A stretch of DNA of 64,000 nucleotides from DASUPK01 sp963801055 (GCA_963801055.1 CAWDDE010000006.1:124001-188000); one strand, 5' to 3'; positions 7,954 to 17,680 are shown, counted from the stretch's first letter. Made by a program: numbers and translations. Notes: generated by a model not told the origin, from the sequence alone.

Positions 7954-9000
7954 GTGACCACACGGGAGCGGCTCCTTCTTGTGGGGACGGCGGCGATCAC
8001 CGCGATCGCCGGGGTGCTGCGCTACTCGAACGCGTCGGCCGTCGCCGCCTTCGCCGCGGCCACGCTCGCGTTGGCGGCGCTCGCCTGGGTCGTGGCGGTG
8101 GCGACCGAGCAGGTCGGGTTGCGGTTCGGGCCGGCGGTGACCGGGTTTCTGCAGGCGACGCTCGGGAACCTGCCGGAGCTCTTCGTCGTCCTCTTCGCGT
8201 TGGGGGCGGGGGAGCTGGTGGTAGCGCAGACCTCGCTGGTGGGGTCGATCCTCGCCAATGCCCTGCTGGTGCAGGGTCTGGTGATCGTCACGGGCGTGCT
8301 CGCCTCCGACGACGACCTGATGCGCTTCAGGACCCGGCTGCCGCAGGACGCCGCGACGCTCGGGTTGGTGACGCTCTTCGTCATCGTCGTGGTCGGGCTC
8401 GCGATCGAGTCCAGCACCGAGGCGAGCCATCACGTCCAGGGACTCTCGATCGTGGGCGCCTGCAGCCTGCTGGTCGTCTACGGCTTCTGGGCCTGGGGCT
8501 ACCTGCGCTCCGACGTCCCCCCGCCGGAGGGAGCACGGCCACGCCTTTCCCTGGGCACTTCGATCGGCCTGCTCGTCGCGGGCGCCGTCGGCGCGGCCTT
8601 CGTCTCCGATTGGTTCATCCACGCCCTCGACCCCGCGGTCGAGTCGCTCGGGATCTCCAAGGCGTTCGCCGGGCTGGTGATCGTCGGGATCGCCGGCAAC
8701 GCGGTGGAGCACGTCACCAGCATCTTCCTGGCGGCCAGGCGCAGGTACGACGTGGCGATCTCGGTGGTGAAGAACTCGGCTGCGCAGATCGCCGCCTTCC
8801 TCTTCCCGGCGCTGGTGCTGATCTCGATCCCCTTCGACACCTCGCTCACCTTCGCCCTGCCGACCGTCTACATCGGTGCCCTTTTCGTGACGGCCATCGT
8901 CAGCTGGCAGATCACGGGCGACGGTGAGGCCAGGATCTTCGAGGGCGTGGCGCTGGTCGCGATCTACGTCGTGCTGGCGGCGTTCACGCTCTACGACTGA
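7954..9000 (+). CDS. Calcium/cation:proton antiporter (CaCA superfamily)
   Basis: A 348-residue inner-membrane protein with about ten hydrophobic helices. The two inverted alpha-repeat signatures of the CaCA superfamily are present: GNLPELFVVLFAL (around residue 72) and GNAVEHVTSIFLA (around residue 250). Their acidic residues (Glu in each) bind the cation. Size and spacing fit the CAX/ChaA-type Ca2+/H+ exchangers, exporting Ca2+ (or Na+) against protons. The start is GTG at 7954. It stands alone between a convergent-strand secreted gene and the tRNA-like gene. Confidence 0.9.
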   Translation: MTTRERLLLVGTAAITAIAGVLRYSNASAVAAFAAATLALAALAWVVAVATEQVGLRFGPAVTGFLQATLGNLPELFVVLFALGAGELVVAQTSLVGSILANALLVQGLVIVTGVLASDDDLMRFRTRLPQDAATLGLVTLFVIVVVGLAIESSTEASHHVQGLSIVGACSLLVVYGFWAWGYLRSDVPPPEGARPRLSLGTSIGLLVAGAVGAAFVSDWFIHALDPAVESLGISKAFAGLVIVGIAGNAVEHVTSIFLAARRRYDVAISVVKNSAAQIAAFLFPALVLISIPFDTSLTFALPTVYIGALFVTAIVSWQITGDGEARIFEGVALVAIYVVLAAFTLYD

Positions 9001-9068
9001 ATTCCGGATATTTCGGCGCATCCAGCGCGCCAGGCGTCATCGATCAGTGGGGGATTGAGGTCGGTGCC

Positions 9069-9160
9069 GGAGGGTTGAAGTCTCAAGGCGAGGCGCTCCA
9101 CCCAGAATGGATGCGTCCGGCCCGCGAGGGTTGGATCCGGTTCGAGTCCGGCGCCCTCCG
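9069..9160 (+). tRNA. tRNA-like gene of selenocysteine/serine (long variable arm) architecture with CAG anticodon
   Basis: Hand folding gives a full cloverleaf. The acceptor is 9069-9075 with 9153-9159 (7 bp, last G-U), with G9160 as discriminator. The D stem GTCTC/GAGGC (9080-9084 with 9090-9094) closes a tiny AAGGC loop. The anticodon stem TCCA/TGGA is extended to 6 bp across a bulged T9112. The variable arm is 8 bp (9116-9123 with 9128-9135) and capped by GCGA. The T arm CCGG-TTCGAGT-CCGG follows. The long variable arm, compact D loop and G73 are features of tRNA-Sec and tRNA-Ser. The 7-base loop CCCAGAA places CAG (a Leu CUG reader) at 34-36 and has C instead of the near-universal U33. 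Five further flanking bases (9063-9067 with 9160-9164) could pair outside the acceptor. It may be a functional oddity or a decayed selC. Confidence 0.5.
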
Positions 9161-9189
9161 CGCCTAAACTTGAGGCACTGGGTGGAGCA

Positions 9190-9205
9190 CGGGACGTTGG
9201 TCCCG
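9190..9205 (+). other. Small hairpin downstream of the tRNA-like gene
   Basis: CGGGAC-gttg-GTCCCG forms a perfect 6-bp stem with a 4-base loop, followed by tttc. It lies between the tRNA-like gene and the stronger hairpin at 9216 and may be part of the same 3' trailer. Confidence 0.4.
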
Positions 9206-9215
9206 TTTCAACCTC

Positions 9216-9241
9216 GAGCGGCCCGCTTCGGCGGGCCGCTC
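9216..9241 (+). terminator. Strong intrinsic-type terminator hairpin
   Basis: GAGCGGCCCGC-TTCG-GCGGGCCGCTC is a perfect 11-bp GC-rich stem with a TTCG tetraloop, followed by the AT-rich gctattta. It is 55 bases after the tRNA-like gene and in its orientation, supporting transcription of that gene or of the exchanger upstream. The remaining ~140 bases to the FAD oxidase stop show no gene. Confidence 0.7.
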
Positions 9242-9380
9242 GCTATTTAGGCCGCCGCCCAGCTTCGGTCGGAGCCATACGCGAACGCCTCCACGAAGCG
9301 CATGAGCGTCGGCGGCTCCCTCTTCGCCGTCGTCCTGCTGCCCGCCCAGCCGCCGCGGGTGAGCACGGAGAGCATCGAGT

Positions 9381-10955
9381 TCAGCTACGCGGAATCGTCG
9401 CCCTTGTAGGGGTAGAGCCTGCTTCGAGCAGGTCGCCGAAGTTGCGCTCCAGGAAGGCGTTTCGCAGGATTCCGTGGGGGTCGAGTTCGCGCTTGAGATC
9501 GAAAAAGGCGGCGGCGTGGTCGCCATACATCGCGGCCAGCGTCTTCTGCTCGGCGCACACGTTCTTCACCAGATAGACGCGCCCTCCGAACTTCTCGCGC
9601 AGGACCTCCGCCATCTCGCTGAAGGCCTCCTTGATGCGCTCGAGCTCCGCTTTCTCCGATGTCTCGAAGGCGTATGACACCGCGAACCCGGACAGGTCGG
9701 CGCTCGCGGACAAGAGGAAGGGGAAGGGGGAGTCCTTGGGTATGAAGAGGACGTCGTGGATCGTCGGGGTCAGGCCCCGCTCGAGTAGGAAGCCGTGCGT
9801 GTACTCGAGCCACTCGACCAGGTCGTCCCGCGCGCGGTCCCAGCCCCCTTCCGCCCTCGGATCGCTGGGGACGACGAATGTCTGCTGGATCATGTCGAGG
9901 TTGATCCCAAAGCGCTTGGCCGCGCCCCTGACCCGCGCGTTGCCGTCCATGAAGAACGTGAAGCCCTCGAGATCGTCTATGTACTTCTCGTCGTTGCGGT
10001 AGAGGAAGCGGAAGCAGAAGCGCCACAGAGGTCCGGAGAGAAAGCGCACCCTCATCAGCAACTCGACGAGGATGCGCACCGCAAGCCGGGGTCGATACAG
10101 CGCCATCAGCCGGCGACGTCGCTCGGGGGTGAAGGCCGACCGGAAGAGCAGGGCGGCCTGGGCGCCGTTCGCCCGGGTATCGAGGGCCGACGAGATGGCG
10201 TCGAGCTTGTCCGGGTCTTGCGGATCGGACTGCTCCAGATACGTCTGCTCGGCCTGCGGCACCAGGTCCGCCGCGAGGTGTTCGAATGTCTTGTATTTGT
10301 TGACCCTCGTCAGCACCCCGATCCGGCCCTCGGTCTGGCCGACCGACAGGACCCGGTAGCTGATTCCGACGACGGCGCCCAGATACCCCAGCCCTCCGAT
10401 GACCCCTTGGAACACGCGCTCCTCTCGCGTCCAGTCCGATTGGGGAACTCCCTCGCGGGGTCGCCCGCATGTCAGGAGCTCTCCCTCCGTGGTCAGCAGA
10501 TCGAAGCTATCGATCTGATTTCCCTCTTTGCCGTAGGCCGGCGAGAACCTCGAAAGACAGTCCCCCGAGAGCGTGCCCCCCGCCGTGGCGTGCTCGGTCG
10601 TCACGGTCACGGCCGGCGCCAGGCCCAGGGGCTGCAGCTTCGCGAGGATCGCACCCCAGGTCGCTCCGGGCCCGACGCGCATCCGTTTCTCGTTCGCGAA
10701 CACCTCGATCTGGTCGAAACGCACCAGCGAGACGACAAGGTCGTCGCCGAGCGCCTGACCGTCGAAGGAATGCCCGCCCGCCCGGAACGTCACCCGATGC
10801 CCGCCTTCGCGGGCGTAGGCGAAGATGCGCCGCAGCTGATCCAGATTCTCCGGCCGCAGCACGTTGGCGCGGCTCGAATACAGCCCGGAGTAGCAGTCGA
10901 GCTCCTCCTCGCTGCTGGCGATGCCGGAGAGTGGGTCAGTGGCTGCGCTCGCCAC
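9381..10955 (-). CDS. FAD-binding oxidoreductase (VAO/PCMH family)
   Basis: A 524-residue flavoenzyme. The PCMH-type FAD domain covers about residues 30-210: RPENLDQLRRIFAYA, FRAGGHSFDGQALGDD (the sugar/aldonolactone-oxidase-like GGHS motif), RVGPGATWGAILAKL, and ATAGGTLSGDCLSRFSPAYG, then a GLGYLGAVVGISYRV strand. The C-terminal ~300 residues are the substrate cap and end in the family pattern DPHGILRNAFLERNFGDLL. The GGHS and DxxGILRN motifs point to the alditol/aldonolactone or DHCR24-like branch; the substrate is unknown. GTG start at 10955. Confidence 0.85.
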   Translation of the reverse strand: MASAATDPLSGIASSEEELDCYSGLYSSRANVLRPENLDQLRRIFAYAREGGHRVTFRAGGHSFDGQALGDDLVVSLVRFDQIEVFANEKRMRVGPGATWGAILAKLQPLGLAPAVTVTTEHATAGGTLSGDCLSRFSPAYGKEGNQIDSFDLLTTEGELLTCGRPREGVPQSDWTREERVFQGVIGGLGYLGAVVGISYRVLSVGQTEGRIGVLTRVNKYKTFEHLAADLVPQAEQTYLEQSDPQDPDKLDAISSALDTRANGAQAALLFRSAFTPERRRRLMALYRPRLAVRILVELLMRVRFLSGPLWRFCFRFLYRNDEKYIDDLEGFTFFMDGNARVRGAAKRFGINLDMIQQTFVVPSDPRAEGGWDRARDDLVEWLEYTHGFLLERGLTPTIHDVLFIPKDSPFPFLLSASADLSGFAVSYAFETSEKAELERIKEAFSEMAEVLREKFGGRVYLVKNVCAEQKTLAAMYGDHAAAFFDLKRELDPHGILRNAFLERNFGDLLEAGSTPTRATIPRS

Positions 10956-11013
10956 AGCTCGGTCAGCCTAACGCTCTCAGAGGGAGTAAAGAAAGGCTCG
11001 GAGGCGCATCGCC

Positions 11014-14000
11014 TCAGCGGGTCACGCCGCTGCCGAAAGACGCCGACCGAGCGCCGGTCTCGGCTTCCAGCTCGGCGATCAGGCCGCGGGCGTCGATGCG
11101 CCTGGCCAGCTCGAGGGATTCGGCCAGTACCCGCTCGCGCGCGTCGGACTCGCCGCGCAGCTCATGGAGGCCGGCGCGAGCCCGCCCGAGGGCGACCAGG
11201 TCGAGCAGGGCGCCGATCTCCCCAGCGACGGCTTCCGCCTCGTCGATCAGCCCGGCGACCCGCTCCGCGTCACCCGGATCCCGGCGCTCGATCAGCATCT
11301 CCGCGAGTGAGCAGCGGACGCCGGCCGAATACGCCCTCACTCCGCGCTCCTCGGTCAGCCGCAGGGCCAGCTCGACCTCGGCGACGGCTTGCTCGGGCTC
11401 GCCGGATCTAGCCATGGCTTCGGCCCGCCACTGGCGGACGAGCGGCTCGAGGTCGAGTCCGACGCCGCGCTCGGCGATCAGGGTGAGGGTGCGCTCGAAA
11501 CATTGTTGGGCCTGGTCGAGCTCGCCGACCATGGCGTGCGCTACGCCGAGCCACCCGGAGGAGGAGACGCGTGAGAACGCGTCGCCGAGGGCCTCGGCGA
11601 TCTCCACCGCGTGCCTGGCGTGCGTGACGGTGTCGGTTCCGGCCGGCTCGGCGCCATACACGGCCATCAAGCAGTGGTACCCGTGCGTCCAGCCGAGCGA
11701 CTCGCGGTCCCAGCGGCGGCAGAGCTCGGCGCCATCGACCAGCGCCTGCCGGGCCTCGCTGAGGCGCCCCAGCGACATCAGCGGTAGCGCGCGGAACGAG
11801 GCTGCCATCGCTCGAGGGTTGGCGACGATGATCCCGCCGCCGATCTGCGGATCCTCGGCAGTCAACTCCAGCATGCGGTCTGCCCCGGCGAGGGCCTCCT
11901 CGGGGCGGCCGAGGAGAACGCGGGGGTAGACGGCGGCGACCAGCGCGCTCACGATCAGGTTGGGATCTCCGACCTGCTCTGCGATCTGGACGCCCCTGTC
12001 CGCGAGACTCACCCAGTCCGGAATGTCGCCGCCGCAGGTGCCGACCGTGAGTCCGAGCCCCCCGTGCAGCGAGGGCCAGCGTCGCTCGATCGCCGATCCG
12101 TTCGGCGGTTTCCCGTCCCTCCTCGAAGAGCCGCCGGGACTCATCGACCTCGGCGCCGAGCCGCCATCCGATGGCGATCAGCATCAGACGGGAGGTCGAG
12201 CGGAGCCCGTCGGCCTCGTCGTTCGCGGGCAGCTCGGGATCGAGCTCGCGCACCCGCTGCCAGTGGCTCTGCGCAGCAGCGGGGTCGCTGAAACCGGCCC
12301 AAACAGCGGCGCGTGCGTGCCAGCGGGCCGCCTCCAGCGGCTCGCCCGCTGCCTCGGAGTGCTGCGCGATCAGGGCGGCGTGCTCATCGAGGCGGTCTGG
12401 GTCGAGCTCCTGCAGGGCGCGCGCGATCGCCGCGTGGGTGCGCCTGCGCGCTGGGGAGAGCTGCAGGCCGTAGGCGACCTCCCGCATCAGCGGATGCCTG
12501 AAGGCGTACTGCGACTCGGGGTAAAGCTCCGCCTCGAAGACGAGCTCGGCATCCGTAAGCTCGCGCAGCGCGGAGTCGAGTTCGGCCTCCGGCAATGCGA
12601 CCACCTCCCCCAGCAGCCGGCGCGGGAACTCACGCCCGACTACGGCCGCGTTCTGCAGCACCAGCTTCTCGCGGTCGGCGAGACGATCGATTCGCGCAGA
12701 CAGCACCGCCTGGACCGTCGCTGGGACTTCGATCTCGATCCCAGGATGGGCGAGCCTGAATACGCCCGGTCGCCCCTCGAGCACCCCGCGCTCGGCGAGC
12801 GAGCTGACGATCTGCTCGCAGAAGAACGGATTGCCGGCCGCGCGCTCGCGGATCAGGCCTGAAAGCTCGACCAGCGAGCGGTGCGAACCGAGCAGTTCGG
12901 AGATCAGCGCTGCGCCGGCCTCCTCGTCCAGGGGGGCAAGCGGCAGCTGGCGGTAGTGGGTGCGCCCCATCCACTCGGCCCGGTAGCCGGGACGGAAGTT
13001 GACCAGGGCGAAGTTTCGAGTTCCGGGGAGGGCTTCGACCAGACTCGCCAGGAATCGCTCGCTGGCGGCGTCGACCCACTGCAGATCCTCGAGCACGATC
13101 AGCGTCGGGGCATCCGCGCCTTGGGCGTGGACGAGGCCCCTGACCAGGGCCAGCAGTCGGCGCTGGCGGGCCTCGGGACTCATCGCCTCGAGCGGACGAT
13201 CGGAGATCCCGAGGAAGTCAAGGAGCAGCGGGAGCTCCTCGAGAAGGTGAACGTCGATCGCCCGCAGCCGCTCCGCAACCCGCTCCCGCGCCACCTCGTC
13301 CGAGTCGCCCTGAACGACCCCGAAGAAGGAGCGCAGCATCTCGAGAACAGCCAGGAACGGCACCGCGCTCGTGTGGGCATGGGCGCTTGCCTCGATGACC
13401 GCCATCCCGCGCTCGCGGCAACGAGCCGCGAACTCAGCGCAGACACGGCTCTTGCCGACGCCGGGTTCGCCCACCAGGCCTACCGTTTGTCCCTCGCCGG
13501 CGAGCGCCAGTTCCACAACCTCCTCCAGGTGCTCGAGCTCCCTCTCGCGCCCCACGAACGGGGTCAGCCCGCGGAGGCGGGAGACATCGAGCGCGCCGCG
13601 TGCCGGCCCCACCCCCCGCAGAGCGAAGACCCTGAGCGGCTCGCTCGCCCCCTTCACCTCTTGCTTGCCGAGGTCGTGAAGATCGAGGTAGCCCGAGACG
13701 AGCCGGGCAGTGTGCTCAGTCAGGTAGATGGCGCCAGGCTCCGCCGCCGATTCCATCCGCTTCCCGAGGCCGACCGTGTGACCGAGCGCGGCGTAATCGA
13801 GGCTGAGGTCGTCACCGATCGCCCCCACCACGACCTCGCCCGAGTTGAGGCCGAGACGCAGCCTGAGGTCGATCTCGTGCTCTGCCTCGAGCCGGCTCGA
13901 GAGCTCGGCGACGGAGTCGCGGATCGCCAGCGCCGCGTAGCCGGCGCGCCTGGCGTGGTCTTCGTGGGCGATCGGGGCGCCGAAGAGCGCCATCGCGCCG

Positions 14001-14431
14001 TCGCCGGTGAACGAGTCGATCTTGCCCTCAAAGCGGTGGACTTGCTGGGAGATCAACGCGAAAAGGCGATCGACCACAGAGAGCCAGCTCTCCGCACCGA
14101 GGCGCTCCGCGATGCTCATCGAACCGACGACGTCACAGAAGAGCACCGTGATCAGCTTTCGCTCACCCTCCAGCGCCGCCGCGTCGGCGCGGATCCGGGC
14201 CGCCAGGTGCCGGGGCACATACGAGCTCGGCTCGCGTCCGGGTCCGGCCGGGGCGATCCCACCACCTCCAGCGGGCGGGAGCTCGGCCGCGCACACGTTG
14301 CAGTAGCGCTGGCCGACGGGATTCCGCTCGCCGCAACGCGGACAATCGATGGTCTCGCCGATCCGCGCCGCGCACTCGCCGCAAAACGTCGCGCCCGGGG
14401 GATTGGCGTGGCCGCAAGCCGGGCAGTCCAC
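11014..14431 (-). CDS. Zinc-ribbon / class III nucleotidyl cyclase / AAA ATPase / TPR signalling protein, frameshifted
   Basis: About 1130 residues when two frames are joined. Order: two CxxC-x(n)-CxxC zinc ribbons at the N-terminus (CPACGHANPPGATFCGEC, CPRCGERNPVGQRYCNVC); a class III adenylate/guanylate cyclase homology domain (TVLFCDVVGSMSIAERLGAE and DSFTGDGAMALFGAP); an NB-ARC/AAA-type ATPase (P-loop GEPGVGKSR, Walker B LIVLEDLQWVD); then TPR-like helices. The frame changes by +1 at 12073-12075 (one extra base in a GGG), after which RVLLGRPEEALAGADRM and later TPR helices follow intact. Start chosen at GTG 14431, where the zinc ribbon begins; a GTG at 14548 would add unconserved residues and overlap the upstream gene by 26 bases. 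It probably links a cellular signal to cyclic-nucleotide or multi-domain regulatory output. Confidence 0.8.
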
Positions 14432-14522
14432 CCGGTGACTGTAGCGCTGGGCGGGAGGTTGGATCGGTCGTCTTAGTGGCGACTGCAGGGGTTTCTCATC
14501 CAAAAATCGGTATGACGCTTTC

Positions 14523-16526
14523 TCAGCCGCCGCAGGGCTGGGGGCCATGCCAATGCTTCGAGCAGAAGATGGTGATGACCGGGTCGTACCAGAGGGGCTG
14601 CAGGCTCGGCGTGGCGGGGCCGTGGCCGCTGGGGCCGAGGCGCTGATCCCGCTCGTTGATCAGCTCGGTGTAGTCGTTGCCGCCCCAGGTTCCGGGGAAC
14701 TTCATCGGCTGCTTCATGTTGTTGACGAAGAAGGTCCGGGCGGGGAGCCAGTCCCAGCCGTAGCTCGTCTCGTCGCGGATGTTGGAGGCGTAGCTCAACA
14801 CCGTGGTGGTCCCCCGCGGGACGCCCTTGCATCCGGCCCAGTCCGGGGCGCGCCGGTCCTGGGTTCGGGTGTAGTTGGCGTGTGAGCCCTCGGCTACCGC
14901 GACCAGCGGGTGGACGCGCGGCGGCGCGGTCTCGGCGAGCTGGGCCTTGGACCAGGCGACCCACGAGCCGCCGCAGTGGGCCGAGTAGCCGACGAAGAGC
15001 GGCGCCTTGCCCGAAAAGCCGACCGTGACGGCCTCCCAGTCGCCCTCGTGGCGCTGCACGATCCGGCCGCCGAGGATCGGCCGGGTCCACTCGTTGTAGC
15101 GGTAGAAGTACCAGTACTGGATCAGGGTCTTCAGACTCTTGCCGAACGGGCCGGTGCCGTTGAAGGCCTGTGGCGATCCGCCGGGCTGTCTGCGAGTGAT
15201 GATCCGGACGTAGACGGCGCCGTCGCGGTAGTCGGGGATCTGGGTGCCTTGGTCGGCGCGGTCCGGCTGGCCCTCGGCGCAGTCGTCCGAGCCCGAGGGG
15301 CAGTCGATCGTGAGGTGGAAGCAGGGCGGGCGGGCGCCGTGGCAGGAGGAGGAGGTGGGGAGGTTGGCCGTCGCGGGCGCGCGCTGGCGCTTTCCATCCG
15401 GCCGGATCATGATCGCCGGGTGCGTCGTGTCCTGGAGATAGGAGTCGACGCTCACGGGCGCCCACTTCTCCGCGTCGGTCATCACAAGCACGGGCTGGTA
15501 CTGCTCGGCGAGCTGGAGGAGCGGGACCCGCTTGGGGCTCACCACCTTGCCCGCGATCACCTCGTCGCTCGGGGTGATGCCGTCGCGGCCGTTCGCCTCG
15601 GAGCTGATCACGCCGTAGAAGGCGGCGATCCCGAGCGCCACGGTGGCGAGGACCGCGGCGCCGAAGCCGAGCCCGCGCAGGATCCGCCCGAGCCAGGCCG
15701 GGAAGGCACCCCAGCTGGGGAGGAACCGAAGCCGCGGGATCAGGCTGATGATCGCGTCGCCGACGACGATCACGCCGAGGCCGAGCACGGTGAGCAGGAG
15801 CAGGTGGCCGGCGGTCAGCCACTCGGCGTGGCGGATCAGCCAGTTGTGGCCGGGGAGGAGGCCCGCCACCATCAGCACGCGGAGCGCCGCCAGCACGGAG
15901 ATCATCGCCACGACCGCCCGGAACCAGGAAGTGGCGAAGCCGCCGAGGCGGAGCACCACGGCGGCCATCCAGGCCACCAGGGCGACCGTGAGCATCGCGT
16001 TCGAGATCCCGGGCCGGTCCTCGTAGAGCGAGACGTCCGGACTGAGGCCGGCGACGACGATGATGATCCCGGCGATCCCGGCCAGGAGAAGGAATCCAAC
16101 GACGATGTGCCCCCAGCTACCCAGCCCCCGCTGGAGCCAGCCCGCGGTCTCGCTGAACGCCTCCCGGGTCCGAGCGAGCTCGGGTGAGATCAGCAGATAC
16201 CAGGCAGCGACCACCAGCGCGGGAATGAGCAGGAACGGCACCAGCCAGGAGTAGGCGACGGTGCCGGCGATCAGGACGATCACTCCGGGCAGGATCAGCG
16301 GCCGCAGGCCGCGCAGGAAGGCGCCGAGCGGCTCGGCGCCGGCGACCGCGGGCGGAAAGCGCAGGATCAGCGCGGCTCCGAAGAGGAATCCGGCGAAGAG
16401 CGCCGCCGCCTCGGTCCAGCCGAAGATCAGCGAGACGACGACGCCGGCGCAGAGCAGCACCAGCAGCGCGTCCCACGGCCAGTCCAGCCTCCGCAGCCAA
16501 TCCCGTATCGGCTGAAGATCCAGCAC
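14523..16526 (-). CDS. Polytopic membrane protein with a C-terminal Vps62-like domain
   Basis: A 667-residue protein. The first ~310 residues contain roughly ten hydrophobic helices in pairs (for example LLVLLCAGVVVSLIFGW, VIVLIAGTVAYSWLVPFLLI, IVVGFLLLAGIAGIIIVV). The remaining ~350 residues are exported or cytosolic and match the Vps62/DUF946-type pattern: LAEQYQPVLVMTDAEKWAPV, QYWYFYRYNEW, RHEGDWEAVTV, and EGSHANYTR. In other proteins this domain stands alone, so the multi-helix anchor is notable. Function is unknown; several cysteines in the last 200 residues suggest an oxidising, extracytoplasmic location. GTG start at 16526; immediately upstream of the cyclase gene and probably co-transcribed. 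Confidence 0.7.
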   Translation of the reverse strand: MLDLQPIRDWLRRLDWPWDALLVLLCAGVVVSLIFGWTEAAALFAGFLFGAALILRFPPAVAGAEPLGAFLRGLRPLILPGVIVLIAGTVAYSWLVPFLLIPALVVAAWYLLISPELARTREAFSETAGWLQRGLGSWGHIVVGFLLLAGIAGIIIVVAGLSPDVSLYEDRPGISNAMLTVALVAWMAAVVLRLGGFATSWFRAVVAMISVLAALRVLMVAGLLPGHNWLIRHAEWLTAGHLLLLTVLGLGVIVVGDAIISLIPRLRFLPSWGAFPAWLGRILRGLGFGAAVLATVALGIAAFYGVISSEANGRDGITPSDEVIAGKVVSPKRVPLLQLAEQYQPVLVMTDAEKWAPVSVDSYLQDTTHPAIMIRPDGKRQRAPATANLPTSSSCHGARPPCFHLTIDCPSGSDDCAEGQPDRADQGTQIPDYRDGAVYVRIITRRQPGGSPQAFNGTGPFGKSLKTLIQYWYFYRYNEWTRPILGGRIVQRHEGDWEAVTVGFSGKAPLFVGYSAHCGGSWVAWSKAQLAETAPPRVHPLVAVAEGSHANYTRTQDRRAPDWAGCKGVPRGTTTVLSYASNIRDETSYGWDWLPARTFFVNNMKQPMKFPGTWGGNDYTELINERDQRLGPSGHGPATPSLQPLWYDPVITIFCSKHWHGPQPCGG

Positions 16527-16593
16527 CTTGGCGGAGCCTCGCAGAGCCCCCCGACGAATTGAGAGCGGACCCCGTCCCTAGACTGGGCGCGGG

Positions 16594-17652
16594 ATGAGGG
16601 GCCCTCGACGAGCCCTGCTCGCTGGGGCGGTGGCGTTCGCGGTTGCTGTCGCCAGTGCGGGCTGCGGCTCAGGCGATGGCTCACCGCCGCCCAACCAGGG
16701 CAGCGCGATCGTCTCGATCGGGGACTCGGTCGCCTCTGGCGAGGGGAACCCGGCCCCCTCGGCGCCGCGCTGGGAGAGCCGGGCCTGCCACCGCTCGGCG
16801 ACGGCCGGGCAGACGATCGCCGCCAGGGAGGTGCAGGAGCCGCATCCCGAGATCGGCTTCCTCAACTACGCCTGTTCCGGCGCGAGCATCGAGAAGGGCC
16901 TGCTGAAGCCCTACAAGGGGATCGAGCCCGCGCCCTTCCAGCCCGGGCAAGCGCAGATCGACCAGGTCCGCGACGCCGCCGCCCGCGCCAAGGGCTCCGG
17001 CGGGCTCGCCGCGGTGATGATCAGTATCGGCGCCAACGACGTCGGCTTCTCCAATGCGGTCAAGTTCTGCGACCTGGTGAAGCGCTGCTGGGAGAAGCAC
17101 TTCAACCCGGACTTCCCCTTCGCCCCGGCGAGCGCCAGGTTCCCGACCTTGCAGGAGTACGTGAACGCGCGCCTGGCCGAGCTGCCCGAGCGCTTCAATC
17201 GGCTGGCCGCCGCGCTGGATCCGCTGGTGCCGGCGGAGCGGGTGATCATCGTCGACTACTTCGATCCGACCACGGCGGCGGACGGCTCAGACTGCACGAT
17301 GCTCTTCGGCGGCGTCGCCCCGGACGAGTCGCGCTGGGCGCGTGAGCACGTGCTCCAGCCCCTCAACGCGCGCGTCGAGGCGGCCGCCGAGGACCACGAC
17401 TGGCGGGCGGTGACCGGCGTCGCCGAGCGCTTCCGCGGTCACGGGCTCTGCGCCGGGCCCCAGCGCTGGGTCCGGACGCTGGGCGAGGGCCTGAGCGGCC
17501 AGCCGCTGCCGATCGGCCCGGGCGGCGTCAGCTTCATCCATATCCGCGACGTGATCGCGAGCACCGCCGGCACGCTGCACCCGAACGAAGCGGGGCACCG
17601 CCAGATCGCCGCGTTGATCACTCCCGTCCTGGCGGGCGTGCTGAACCCGTAG
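16594..17652 (+). CDS. SGNH/GDSL-type esterase lipoprotein
   Basis: A 352-residue lipoprotein. The lipobox AVASAGC sits around residue 26 after a hydrophobic signal, followed by a Gly/Ser/Pro linker. Block I GDSVASGEGNP (catalytic Ser), block III GANDVGFS (Gly/Asn oxyanion), and block V HPNEAGHRQIA (catalytic His) are all present. These GEGNP-type enzymes are surface esterases/lipases or acyl-sugar hydrolases of Actinobacteria. Several cysteine pairs suggest disulfides. Divergent from the membrane-Vps62 gene; convergent with csoR, 28 bases between stops. Confidence 0.85.
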   Translation: MRGPRRALLAGAVAFAVAVASAGCGSGDGSPPPNQGSAIVSIGDSVASGEGNPAPSAPRWESRACHRSATAGQTIAAREVQEPHPEIGFLNYACSGASIEKGLLKPYKGIEPAPFQPGQAQIDQVRDAAARAKGSGGLAAVMISIGANDVGFSNAVKFCDLVKRCWEKHFNPDFPFAPASARFPTLQEYVNARLAELPERFNRLAAALDPLVPAERVIIVDYFDPTTAADGSDCTMLFGGVAPDESRWAREHVLQPLNARVEAAAEDHDWRAVTGVAERFRGHGLCAGPQRWVRTLGEGLSGQPLPIGPGGVSFIHIRDVIASTAGTLHPNEAGHRQIAALITPVLAGVLNP

Positions 17653-17680
17653 CCGGACAGCACCGACTCGAACGCCGTGC

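Noticed and set aside
7882..9021. 379-codon minus-strand frame
   Set aside because: Antisense shadow of the cation exchanger; Arg/Asp/Gly-rich without motifs.
9069..9160. Ordinary tRNA-Leu(CAG)
   Set aside because: Discriminator is G, not A; C at 33, the D arm and the 8-bp variable arm are of Ser/Sec type.
9001..9380. tmRNA (ssrA) as explanation of the T-arm sequence
   Set aside because: No ssrA 5' end or tag-peptide frame lies at the needed distance, and a full class-II tRNA cloverleaf fits instead.
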